Under the pieces are notes generated by a model. The model ran no database searches. It was not told the DNA's origin and was given only the letters and a program-made list of their open reading frames with translations. The position numbers and the translations under genes were made by a program. DNA of 64,000 nucleotides from Apostichopus japonicus (taxonomy: Eukaryota > Echinodermata > Holothuroidea > Aspidochirotida > Stichopodidae): positions 13,175,501 to 13,239,500 of the forward strand of contig NC_092580.1 of the NCBI RefSeq assembly GCF_037975245.1, written 5' to 3'. Positions 13,901 to 27,400 of this stretch are shown here, in pieces; positions within the stretch are counted from its first letter, which is position 1, and every line of letters starts with the position of its first letter.

Positions 13901-16900
13901 CCTATTCTAGGCATTAGGATATGTTAGTGAAGCCAGGGTCGTTCAAGCAGCGGAAATAAAAAATAAAGATAAGATAATCTGGTGATACTCAAGTATCACA
14001 CTCAACTGGTAACCCTTGAACATCTGTGACCAGTCTGTAGTCTCGAACGATGATCTACGTTATACCGTTGAGTTCAATGTTTTGAACTTTAAGGCATATT
14101 TTGAACCATCTTGTGAACTGTGTTTTGAACCTAGTATTATATTTGTACATTGGGTACTGAATGTCAGGGATACAGTGTACGAACGTACACAGAGTTGAAG
14201 AGGGTAGTCTCCTCGGGAAGGCAGGTGAGACTACCACTAGTCTTCAATTAGGGAATCACTTTGGGAGAGGAGGTGGTCTCATGAGGAAGGGCATTGACCA
14301 GAGGGGTCCGGTAATAGAGGGTGCACAGTGTTAAAAGGTTACATGTTCATTCTAGACACGGTAGAATGAGAGTGCTAAGGCTGTGGGAAGACAGGTAAGC
14401 GAGGAGCGAAGTAAATACTCAAGTATATTATAGATAATCTGGTGATACTAAAGAATCATACTGATACTCTGGGTGATACTTGAATATCATACAATAGTCT
14501 GGTGATATTCCAGTATCACATAGATACTCAAATCATAAAATAAGTACACTCTGATGATACTTATGTTACAGACACGTTGCAAACAAATCTATGACGAGTA
14601 CTATATGGGACTAAGAGGATGAGCTGTGTGACTGTAAAGATTAGTTATGAGTGGCCCAAATGATATTGAGTTGATTGAGTTAGCCATGTTCATGAAGAGA
14701 TATGTCATACAGACTAAACGGTCTTAAAGGTAAGGGGTTTATCCAGATATAAGTCAATATATACATTGTATACAACTGCCAAGACATTGTCGAGGCTCGG
14801 GCATCCCCCCTCCCCCAAGTTAATTTATTCGGTTTTGCAACGATGAGTATGACCAACGATGGATGACATGATATAGCCATGTCGATGAAGGGAAGCTTGT
14901 GTATATATTTCTGTGAGCACTGGAGCTATGTAAACGAATAAATGGAAACCCCACAAACACCGAGCAGCACTTGCTATATGAACACTGGGGATATAAAGAT
15001 TACTGGAAGTTTTTTATTAGCTCTTAACTTCAAACTGTTAATGCAAATAATTTACTTTGACCACAAAAAAGAAAGGCATCGAGTCAGGAGTATCACTGGT
15101 AATGGACTCAGCTCAACGTTAGAATGAAGTGACTTGATACGACTCTGCAACATGTCTAAAGACTTCTCCCCTCAAATGTGAACAAACGTGTACTTAAATG
15201 TCAACACTACAGGTTTGGTTAAGAGGGAGACATATTTCCAGGCAGTAGTAAAATATTGTGTTACAATTTTGTGAATAAAGACAGGTTTGCAATCAATTCC
15301 TAACACACACACCCACCGACCCCCCCACCCCACCAAACCCCCTTCCCAAAAAATTAATAAGTAAATGAATAAAGAGAACTATCCATAGACTGGGACTTTT
15401 TTTGTCAATTTCTAAAATTTAGAAAAAAACAATTTCAGACAACAGAAACCACAATCAATGATTCACTGGTCCTTGCAGTACATGGTCCATGATGGCCCCC
15501 TTACTGATTCGTGGGCCCTCAGACTGATAGGAACCTTGTTAGGTTCTCTTGAGTCTTGGTTCTTAGATGTTATTCCTGGTACAAACGATAGCAGCTGATT
15601 ACATCACATGACAATGTTTCCCTTCCCATCAGCTTTCACTCACACTACTAGTGCAATAGTGTTAAATACAAACTATCAAAAGTAGCTGGCAGTCATCCCT
15701 TACAATTAACAACAAGTAGAGCTTCAGCCTTGTGTCTTCTAATATATTATACAAGGTGGGTGTACTTAGGATAGGCTACATACATAATTTGCAAGGAAAG
15801 TGTGGTAGGGATGTATATAGATCTTATATGATAATTAGGCTTACTAAGGCTAGGCTACATACAACTGCTATTAAAGCCCCCAAAAAAGTATATCCTGGAA
15901 GTGCAAAATACTTTAACAATTGTGAATCAGTAACAGTATGGTCAAAAACAATTTCACTGGTAGTTCCAATGGTACTTAAGTTCTATAGAGATCGACGCCA
16001 ATATGGGACAGGATAGCTCATGTCAGTTGAACAAAAGAAATGCATTTTCCCAGAGGTCAATAGCTCAAAAATTCTGTCCGAGTAAGAAGATCTGTTAAAA
16101 TTTGCTTTCAATGTCCTTCTTATCAGTTTCTGTTTTATAGTTACAACCCACTCGGTTTGATTAATCTGTTGAAGAGCTACTTTACACCAACCAATTCGGC
16201 CTATATACACTATTTGAAGATTATAAATAGAGGGTCAAGGGTCAATATAGTTCCAGTTCCTAGAAGAAGAGAAAGACATGAGCTTACAGTTACACCTGTC
16301 TTCGTCCTCTCCCTGGCCGCAGTTGCCCCTTCCATTGCAGAGGAGATGTTTTTTAATGCACTGATCTGATTTTCTGCATCGTGAGTAAAACTCCGGGCAA
16401 TCACCGTTGACGTCTTCCGAAATGAAGCAAAAAAAAAAACAAAGGAATGTTATATTGGTTGTTGACTAAAACAGGAGAGGAAAGATATCTGCTTAAGAGA
16501 CTTCTTAAGTAGAATTTCACAATCCTTCAAGCAGGATTCAAGCTGTTTTAAAAAAAAAAAAAAAAATAGGAAAATAAACAAGTTTTTGTAGCCTAACAAA
16601 AGTAGCAATATAGTAATATACTGTAATATCACAAGTGTATTTTTTTTTTGGTTCTCCACGTATTTTGAACAATTTCTTTAAAAATATCAAGAATGCTATT
16701 GGTTGACACTGCCATTGTTTGTCAGCTATATTTGTAAGCCAAAGTCAAGAAACCTTTTTTTCACTTTTTCTAAAACTTAACATTGAATTTTTCAAGCTGT
16801 GATACAGTATATGATATGTGACCTCTCTAAACAACAAACTCACAAATACAAGAGAAAAATTACTCTTTTTTAAGAGTGATTTTGTTCACAAATTATGAAA

Positions 16901-19900
16901 TGCATGAATTACAAACAACAGGTCAAAGGTCACTTACCAGGATCTCTAAAGAATGAAAACTCTGCTTCAAATAAAGTGCCTGCCCCAACTGTCCCTTTCA
17001 GCTGGACAAACATAAACCTCTGGGACGACTGGAAGGGACTGTTAGCCATGTTAACACCATGTTGCAGTGCTTTAGACTTGGAGGTCGGCCCGTCTGTGAT
17101 CAGCAACATGGGTGCAGGAATGTATGGAGGATAAAAGTCTACAATTTAAAGGAAAAGAGATTTATTGAATCTTGTAAAAAAAAAAATATTTCCTCCCTTC
17201 TGCTACCTTAAAGCTCTTCAAAATTGTCTATATTTGAAAATAAATGACATTAATAGCCCTTTCACTTTAACAACTGCTTGCATGTATGAAAGTTTTGAGA
17301 AATTCTTGTGTCTTTACCAACCAAAACTCTACGTTTTTTACAAGCCCTGATTACATGGTAGTATTAGGAAAGGTACATACCATGTGTTTGAATTGAAGTT
17401 GTGTGAAATACTTTTCTAAAACTGTTTCAACCGGATTTCAGAACTTAGTAGGAATATAGATATCAACATTAAGTATTTTCTTTTCAGTAATTATGCTCTT
17501 GTTATGGCAACAACAGCTGATTATGAATATCTATCCTAACTCATGTAAATGTATCATAAAATGCTAGGTTGTTGTTTTCAACTATCAGCTGTTGCCAATC
17601 CCATGAAATAATGTAAACAGAGCATTGTTTATGTTGATGAATTTTGTAAACCTCATCATAGGTAGTTTTGTCTTGTAACAGAATTTTACCGTAACTAGTT
17701 TTGTTAAATTCCAGTCACCAAGCTCAGGCAATTGTGCAACACTCTAATTTCATGGATACCTCTCCTAACATACAAGATAAATGTATTATTGAACATAGGC
17801 TGCTATTTTCATCAGCTGTAAGTTGGTTCCAAGAAGTGATGTAAGATTAAGATACTGTTTATGTCCGTGAATTTTGTACTATACGAAACCATTTCCCTAA
17901 GTACAGTTGCACAATACATGTAAAACTTTCAAGCCTTCATAAGGAGTTTTGTTTTGCAAATGTTTGTAAAAATAGTTACCGCAACTGGTCTGTTAACATA
18001 CCAGTCACCATGCTCATTCAGTAGTGCAATACTTCAACTTACAGTTGATATTAACAATACCAAAATGATATTAACAATACCAAAATGATATTAACAATAC
18101 CAAAACTTTTACTTCCCAAATCCCAACAGTAGTTGATAAAGGTATTAACTGCTTCGAGTTTACAACAAGAAGTTATAATCAATAGTGTCTCCTCCAACCT
18201 TAACTTGAAATGTAGCAAAACCTTACCAATAAGCTAGGTAGGAAGACCAGAGTGCAGTGGTGAAGATTAGACAGGTAAGATTTGAGTGAAGGAAATACAA
18301 GCAACTTCGACATGCAATGGAGGGAGAGGGGCTGCAATACCTCTGAGGCAGATTATCATATGTGACATAGTCACAGTAGATGCGAAAAGGAGATGTGACA
18401 CAGTCCACTTCGATTAACGATGGTGGAGTTCAAATTTTATGAGGCAAGCAGCATTTCATGCCTGTTATTAAAACCACCCATATGTAGTATACAGAAAAAC
18501 TAAATGCAACTTCCCAATACTGTGTGTATATGTTTATATACATATATTTATATGTATATATATCTATACATATATATGTACATATACATAAATATGTATA
18601 TACATGTATGTATATATATATATATATGTATGTAAATACATGTATCCATATGTACACATGTCTATATGTAAATATTAACCACAATCAGGCCATCACCCAA
18701 AGATATCACAACACCGACAACCCTACAGTTGCAAATTGTTTCTCAAGAATACTGTGACCAAACTCTACCTATTGATGTAAAATGAAGTGACGCACGAGGC
18801 ACAAGTTTACTGAGAAGAATGCTTAAGAACATATTGCCTTTCATGACAACATCTCACCAGTAATACATACATTTGTACAGTATGTACAGTTAAGTGAATG
18901 ATTCTGATGAGGAATTACATGCATACTCATACACTTATGCGAAACAACCTCGAAACATACAAATTTACCTGTGGTATTTCCTTCCGAAAGAGCTACAAAG
19001 AAACAGCCGTTTTTAATGATTTTGAGAAGAAACAAAAAATTCTAGTGCATGAAAGCTAGAACACACCCCCTTGTAGGGAAATTATGTTATAAAATATTAA
19101 TTGTATTCTTGAAACAGCACTGAGCAGATCTATTAAAATCAAAATTAAACTTCAGTAGACCAATGTGCACGCAAAAATATCCTGTCGTCGAAAAAATGGT
19201 CAGCTTTTGAAAAATATGAAATGCAAAATGATAAACCGCTTTCTAGGGATATAACCGTACCGGTAACTGTCAGCTGTATACGGTCATCGTCTGTGGGTGC
19301 GGTCACGTACCAGATGCTATCTATGCTCTGGCTGGTGTAGCCCGGTAGAAGAGGATTAATCTGGGGTGCACTAAATCTTCCTTCTTCCATTTCAAACATT
19401 GGTACGACAGTACTCTCCACTGGACAAAAAAAGCAGGAAAACAATGTTTTTGTCAGTATTTGTAAAATTTTAACAAAATTTGGGTTCAAAGTATGTAACA
19501 AAAAACGGTACTCGTAAATTAGTTCCGTTTTGAAGTCGCCGTTAGAGTAGCAATAAGAGGGGAAAAGCTTAGAACTAATTATTTACCTACTGTATACATG
19601 GGAGTACAACCTCAATCAGGTCTAAAAATATAGGTCACTTTAATTTAAAAAAAAATCAAAAGCACTTTACTGCACCCACAATGCATGTTTCTCAACCTTA
19701 TTAAATTGCCTACATTAATCGTTCTCATTGTACGAAAATTATCCAAGGATTTCCATCCTTCAAGAATTTTATTTTGAGAACAGTTTAATCATTTTTAGCA
19801 GGCTAGAACTTTTGAGACAGTACCCCAATACTGACAGACATTAATTTATACTGGGTTCATAAATGCTAGACAAGTTAACCCCCCCCCCTCAATCACTTTG

Positions 19901-22900
19901 ATTTTATGTGTCCACAAAGTTCATCAGGGTGATACTGTATGCAACCATGGCTGTTTAGTATTAATTGTTTTGTTCTTTTCTCATTTGTTTACATGTATAT
20001 AGTTGTTGTTGTTTCTGTGAGTAACATGCTAACGAGTGTCAATAAGTATCTGCTATCTATCAGCTCTGTGAATACTACACTACACAATAAAAACCATCTC
20101 TCAAATCGTTAGCCATCATACCTTCCATCAGCATATCAAAGGTCAAAAGTACAATTGGTTTAAATACTTCAATTATCAGAATGTTTACCAAACAAAGCAG
20201 TATTGAACAATATGTTGCATAATCATGTCCCTTTGTGCAGCACAGCTTTGTTGACCCTTCACACACAATACTCACGCTCATCTGAGGGTATTTTAATCTA
20301 AGTCGCTCTTAATCAGTGAGGAATGGAGCCCTCCTGCAACCACACCTTCACCGCAAGAAACCAACAAACAAACGAGACCTATGGCTCTCGTTTCTAGTAT
20401 AAACTAAACACTCCTGAACCAGAGCAGATTTTTCTAGAGAAGTACAGTGTCCCATGCTGAAATTTATATACACAGTTAATAGTACAAGTACTTTCAATAC
20501 CAGCGCCAGCCTCGGGTGTTTTAATCTCAGTGAGGCATTTGATTTATCCTCATAAAAGCAAGATTCTTAAATGTCAAGAATGTGATGTGGAGAATCAGAG
20601 ACTTTAAAGGAAAGAACTTTTGACATCTTTCAGCAATATTAAGCTAAATTTTGGCGCCAAAACTATTGACATTCAATGCGACCGGTTCCGATACATCAGG
20701 GAAAGTAACATACGAACTGGCATCCTACAGTACGAGGGGCCGCAAATTTAAAGGGTCTCAGTAATTTTAGTCACCCATGCTCAAACTGAGATACTAAAGC
20801 TGTCAGAGCATTTTTTAAACCTCATTGAGGCATTTACTTTCTCTTAATCAGAGCTCCAAAAACGTCTAGATATAAACACAGAGGACCAAAACCTATTGAA
20901 AGATAGTATGATTGTACTTCAGCAATGTTTCATCCGTGCTAATAATTTGGTGCCCAGACTAATCACATTCAACTTTTAATATCTGGTCCTGACACATCAA
21001 GGAAACATTTTCATATTCTCCTGAACTGTTAGAAAATTGTGTTTTCTAATGGACTACACAACATACTGAAACATCTGTCATCTCTTCAATATACATATAC
21101 TGTACATACAGGGATAGATACCGTCACGTGTAAACAAAACGATAAATTTACATTTCCCTGAAGAGTGGAGCTGGTCTTATTACAAGAGGTGAAATGAAGC
21201 ATGTCTAGATACTCTCAACGACTTCCTTCCACTTCTACAGTAGATGGCTGTACAGTATGTATGTAATGTACATGTATGTATGTATGTATGTATGTGGGTA
21301 ATGTATGTATGTATGCTACACTACACATGAAGAAAGAATATTGAGTTGTGCTCAACCGTACTAATTATCTTTCACGGATGAATAGGTCTTCGCAAACCAT
21401 GACTTGGTTTAATGAAGGTCTTCGTTTCTTTTAATATCGGCCTGTATTTTTCCTTTTCATTAAACGGAAATGTTGTTCTTCTATAGTTCCAAGGGAACTC
21501 AAATTGCTCCATGGATGTTTGAAAATTGTGGAAATTCCTCAACCAATTATGTTCAGTTTTCGTTATTAAACTTTAGCTGCTATATTTGCCGTTTTTTTTT
21601 TAAATTTTTTTTTTGAGAATGTTACTCTTCTCCAGCTATGAATATATATCCCGATATAAATATAGAACTGTCACATGACCTTCCACTTTGACCCCACAGT
21701 ATGACCTCAATATTCATTTGAATAAAATCTGAATGTTTAAATGCATATGAATATATACATGCATACATACACACATACATACACACATACATTTCATATT
21801 ATAAAGAAATCCCTGTATACGCCAATAGAAAATATTATTAGCAAAAAAGCAGAGGAATAGGATATGACTCATAATTGACCAATAAGGAGTATCGATGGAT
21901 ATAGAACCAAATAAACCATGACTATGGTTCTACGCTTTCTGTTTAGTCATGGTGTATTTGGTTCTATTTCCAGTAATGCTACTTACAATTATCTATCGTC
22001 ATACATTCATTGTGTTACATTTCATACTTTCCATTCCACTGCCAAGTATTGCTGAAGAAGGTCCAAGGCGGGCCGAAAATTCCAATATATTTTCTGAAAC
22101 AATACTCCTTTATTTGTCAATTATGAGTCATATCTTATTTCTCTGCATTTTCTAATAATATATATATGTATTCATTTGCCTAAGCCATTTATTTCCATTT
22201 CATTTCAAGAGTCTGTTCAAAGTATAACTTTTGAGATCTGGAAAGAAGACTATCCTGGACAGACAATCAGTGTCCATAGCTTGGTTAGTTTGTCCAGCGG
22301 GAGGTCTGGGTTCGAATCCCAGAGAAGGCTGGAAGTTTTGTCACTGTTTTGGATTTTCCACCTTATTGGCATTTCAATATATATATATATATATACACAT
22401 TCATCACAGTGATATGGAATAGTGAATTAAATACACGACTACCTCAAATTTAATGTGAGCAGTGAGAAAAGGTGCTTCCAGTGATATTTTCCTTAAAGCT
22501 GCTAAACTGTATTTCACACGCATGATACGATCAATGCTGTATGCATCTACACACCTTATTTTACACTTGAAGACGACAGTTGATAAAAGCTTATTTCACA
22601 GAGTAACTCAAAATATGACAGTCATTAGGAGACAAGCAACAGGCAGAGAAAATCAAAGCACTGTAATGTCCTCACCGTGAAAATTGGAGCTGAGTTCTAC
22701 TTTCTTCTCTTCAGATATAAAACTATAACGCATCTGGAAACCCCTGAACGTGGCCGAGGAGGGGGCGGCGTGGACCACCAACTCTACCGTCACAGTTTCT
22801 TTCGGGGCTATGATGGTAGCGGGACGTCCCACACCGCAGGCATAGATGGGACTTTGGTTATTGTGAAGGTTTATCTGAAATGAGAGTTGTTTAAAAAAAA

Positions 22901-24434
22901 CGTACTAAAAAAAAAAGGGGTTGCTATCGGTGAATGTACAGTGTCAAACAGGTTACAGTTCACTCTATTGATTTTATATACATGAGTGTTGATGTTGTGA
23001 GGAGACAGGTAAGCAATGTATAAAGCAATGTAACATCAGACTTTGTATTGAAGGTTGCTTGGTAGTCTGCTCTAGCCGTGGTATAACATTTTCTACATAA
23101 AAACGCAATGTACCGAATATTTAACTTTTCCGTTTCAATTATGACCTATTACATGACAGACCATACTGGACGTAACAGTGTTGGGGTTAACTGCAAGGGC
23201 TCCCAAGGGTATCCCACAGAAAATACCGTATCTGACCGTCGGTCAGCCTTACCGTTAGATAGTCGTATGTGCCATTATTTTTGCAAGTGAATACCGGTCC
23301 ATCGTGAAGGTGGAAGTCCTCAAAAGAGAGTGTGATGTAACCCTCGCCTATGATGGAGAGCTGGTAGGTACACGTGTAACCGGATCCCTGCGGGTAGGAC
23401 TGGGGAAACCCCGGGGAGTGAATCACCCCCGATTCACCATCTGCAAGGTTTGCTATCGTAGTACTGCAATCTGTGTAGAAAAAGGAAAATTCATATATAT
23501 ACTGTATATCGGAAATGTCAGGAAAGGAAGATGTTGACTAGATTGCATACGGAGAGATGTACTGCACAGTACGAGAGGGATTATAACGAGTAAAGAGTAG
23601 AATACAGGTGAAAAAAAAAGAGGAAAGGTGTAGCTATTAACCTCCTGAAATTGAGATACATGGCAAATTTTTTCATTCCTGTCCTGGTACTCTGCAAAAT
23701 CATTGATACAAAATTTGTACACAAACAACAGGAATCTTCATGACTGGCTGAAATTCAAAGATTATGGGTTTAATCAGCAATATATCAGGATGCTCAACCA
23801 CGTCCGGTGACAATTCAAGAGCTCAATAACAGTTAAGTGCAGTACGAACGGAGACTGCTTGCTGACTCATGGTTGAAGACCAAAACTTTTGCATTGCTAC
23901 CCCAGTAATTGATGAATGTACAAAGAGTACTGTAAGTACTGTCATTTACTGTACATAACAAAACAGGCCTGTACAGAATATTGACATATATGCAATTATT
24001 ACTGTGTGGTCAGTTATTACAGTACTACTGTACTACCTTATAGGGTACTGTACTTACTAATATTTACAAGTTTTAAGTTTTAGATTTGCCAAAGCTTCAG
24101 TATCAAATCTCAATAATTACCATATACAGTATATATAATTGAAGTTGTAGTGAGTTGGAAAATCCAGAACAGTGAAAAAACTTCCGGCCTCCACCGGGAT
24201 TCGAACCCGGGCCTCCCACTTTATAAGCGGACACCATAACCACTAGGCTATAGATGCTGATTGTACGTCCAGAGGTTCGAAACCAGTAAGGAAGGTCGTA
24301 ATTTCACTGTAAGCATATAAACACACATATATATATATTATATATATATGTAATATATATATATTATAATATATATTATAATATATATATTATAATATAT
24401 AATATATATATATTTTTTTCCAACTCATTACGAT

Positions 24435-24471
<37 letters not shown>

Positions 24472-27400
24472 TGATTCTGTTAACAGAGAACTGTACTAAG
24501 AGGCGATATAGACTGCTCGACTTGATTTAACCATACAGTAAGCCTCCCATACTAAATACTGCAAATTATGAATTTTAACGAACATGTGGGTTTCGTAAGT
24601 TGTAAATGATGTTTGCATTACATATTTCATACAGGGCGGAATAATTGCAGAAACACCCACACAAAAATAAAAATAAAACTTGCTACAAAAGTATTGATAT
24701 TACATTTTATCATGATGTGTACAGACAGTAAGTAACTACTACAAGAAGCTTCTTTTGAGCTGAAGTTGATAAAATGTGATGAAACAGGATAAATGGCTTT
24801 TTCGATACAATGTAAAATCCTGTTTTAATGTAAAAGTGTTAACTCATTAACAAGTTTTCATTTGCTTAAATGAAGCTCTGTGAAAGGCTATAAAAAGTTT
24901 CCCAACTTAATTTTGTAAATTGTGGTTTATGAAAGAGCGGGCAAGAAATGAAATGTTGAGGATCAAACTGAATTTTGATATTTTCTGGAGTTGATCTGAG
25001 CCGTCTCAGCCGTCCTTGGTAAAATTATCTACTGTATACAAGGGGGGGGGGGGCATATCTGAATTTCATATCAGCTTGAATCTTATTTTGACTGACTATT
25101 AAACTGAATTACCCTGTCGTTGGGTAGAAATACCAAACAAAACAGGTGCTTTTATTACAGGAATATAGCTTGGCACACAGCAACTTCAGTCAGATGACTA
25201 AATGTATAAATGCATTAAAGGGCTATAGAGTAGATTTTGTCAAATATGGGTGTAACTGACGTTAATTGTCTGCATCACAAATCACCATGGACAACCACAT
25301 CTTGATAACTGAGCCTATTAAGCATGTTTTTCTTCTTTCTTTTGTTTTCTTTTGTTAACAGATGTGAACATTTTAGAGATTGAAAAACACCATTTGGTTG
25401 AATTTTTTTTCTCTGGCAATATCACCCTATTGCAAATGAGTCAGAGGTATGACTGTTTATACTTGAAAAAGAAAAATGTTGATCCAAAGAGTACTATAGG
25501 CTGATAACATGTAAGGAAAGAAAACAAACTGTACACTGACCCATTCCAGATGATAATATATTGTGAAAAATGTCAGTTATTATAAATTCTCAATAAAAAA
25601 CTAGAAATTCCTCCCTATGCAAAAAAAGGGCTTTTTCGGGCTGTGAACACTTGGTAAATACTTCAGTATCTAAATTATGGAATAGACCAAGAACCTAGTT
25701 TCCAATTCCGTACGAAAATCGCTGTAGGAAATCCGGACAACAAAAACGCATGATGTTGGCACTTTGGATGGTAGAATGAGAAGGAAGGGCATTGACTGGA
25801 GGGGCCGGTCACAGAGAGCGTGCAGTGTTCAAACGGAGATGTTATGGAACCGTGGATTATGGTTCCATAACAACTCCCTGGTTAAATGGTGACCAGTTCA
25901 TTCTATGCACAGTAGAATGAGGTGGTAAGGTTGTGGGGAGACAGGTAAGCGAGGAACGAAGTAAATACAATTAAATCAAGAGTAACATTTAGCTTGTACA
26001 ATGTCTTGACAGTTGACACCAACATACAGTATCCCTTTAATCCTGTTTTTCCTCTGTAAGCTACAATAAAGATCATTCACTTCCTATTTAATGAGGTCAC
26101 TTCCACCCATCCTGTGACTTTTTCCCCCATTAGATCAATGACAATGCCAAAATCCAGAAACATCCAATGTTTCCTCTCCTTAACAGAAAATCCTTTCCAT
26201 GAAACTCAAAAAAAAAAAAGCAAAATAATTTTTTTACAGATTACTTATTAATCTTTCAAAAAAACTCTGGGAAATAAACTATGACAGCCATAAATAATAT
26301 CAATTCAAATAACATTTACTATACAGTTACAGTTCTTAGTCAACATGACGAGTCATTCTCAGTTACATTTATGGCTGTAAAGTACCCAATAAAGAATTTA
26401 AAGTTCAAAGTTCCAAAACTAAAGAATTTGGAAAATGTTGAAAGCTACCTACAGCTTACAGTCTATCTCAGATCATGTTACCTTGGGGATATTCACATTT
26501 ATTCAACGACCAAATTCTTCTTTTCGTATTGACAGCATTTCCTTTCTTGTCTGGGAGGAGGAAGGGGAGAAGGGGAAAGGGGAGGGTGAGGAATTAGGGA
26601 GGGTTGATTTTTCTTCTTTGCTTGTTTTTTTATTTTGGATTGGTTTTTAACTACTGTAACTTTGGGTAAGATTTATTACCTTTTTTGTCTCATTATTATT
26701 ATTATTATTTGTCCCTTTAAATTTACTTGTTGGCAGAAGTCCCGTATTTCACTTTTATGCAAGACAGACAGACAATTAAATAGGAGAAATGAAGCTGTCA
26801 GAGTACATGAAAAGGACAAGCACCAAGAATCTGCCAAAGCAAGGAGGACAAAGATGAGCTCTGACGTTGAGTTCCTTGAATACTTTCCTGTACCTTGAAA
26901 TTAATTACATATTCCTCGAAACATCTACTCCGAGAACATTTTAAAAATTCCGAATGACCCCAAATAGAATCTAAAATAGCCAATAGGCCCAACACTGTAC
27001 ATACAGAATCACACTCTGTTGTGTAACTGTTTTGATCAATGTTTACGATGCCAAGATTATGACCCATCATGACATTTGCAAAATAATAATAATAATCATA
27101 ATAATAATCATAATCATAATAAGAAGAAGAACATGTGGAGATACCACCTACAATGACCTAGGGTACCATTTTAGTGTTAGGCTGTTGTAACAGCTTGCTG
27201 TGTTTGGTGTATGGGTTTCAGAGTAGAATATTGCAAACTTGCCACCCAATCACATCTGAAAGGGGTAGAGGTTAGTGTCACCCACAGGGCGGGTTCTGCC
27301 CCCTAGTGACATCAATTGGCACTGATCCAAGTTCCCAACAGTTCTATGAAATTATCTTACATATTATTGGAATGGCACCATCTGACCCCAAGGGTCATAT

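Larger units (their letters stand above)
19420..22675. other. Gene B intron 3
   Basis: Holds the diverged duplication (20480-21030), GTAT repeats at 21259-21315, the foldback hammerhead element (21834-22160) and a SINE (22263-22362). No further exon recognised. Confidence 0.6.

Noticed and set aside
18904-18950. CTGATGAGG followed by CGAAAC, considered as a hammerhead
   Set aside because: The only pairing (GCATA/TATGC) is separated from the core by about ten bases on one side, and stems I and III do not form.
23253-23440. Alternative acceptor at 23441 for gene B exon 2
   Set aside because: It keeps frame but loses the first CUB cysteine; the acceptor at 23471 has a better pyrimidine tract.
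24188-24263. Functional tRNA gene
   Set aside because: Acceptor-stem mismatch, ambiguous anticodon loop and a shared non-tRNA 3' tail with a second copy indicate a SINE.
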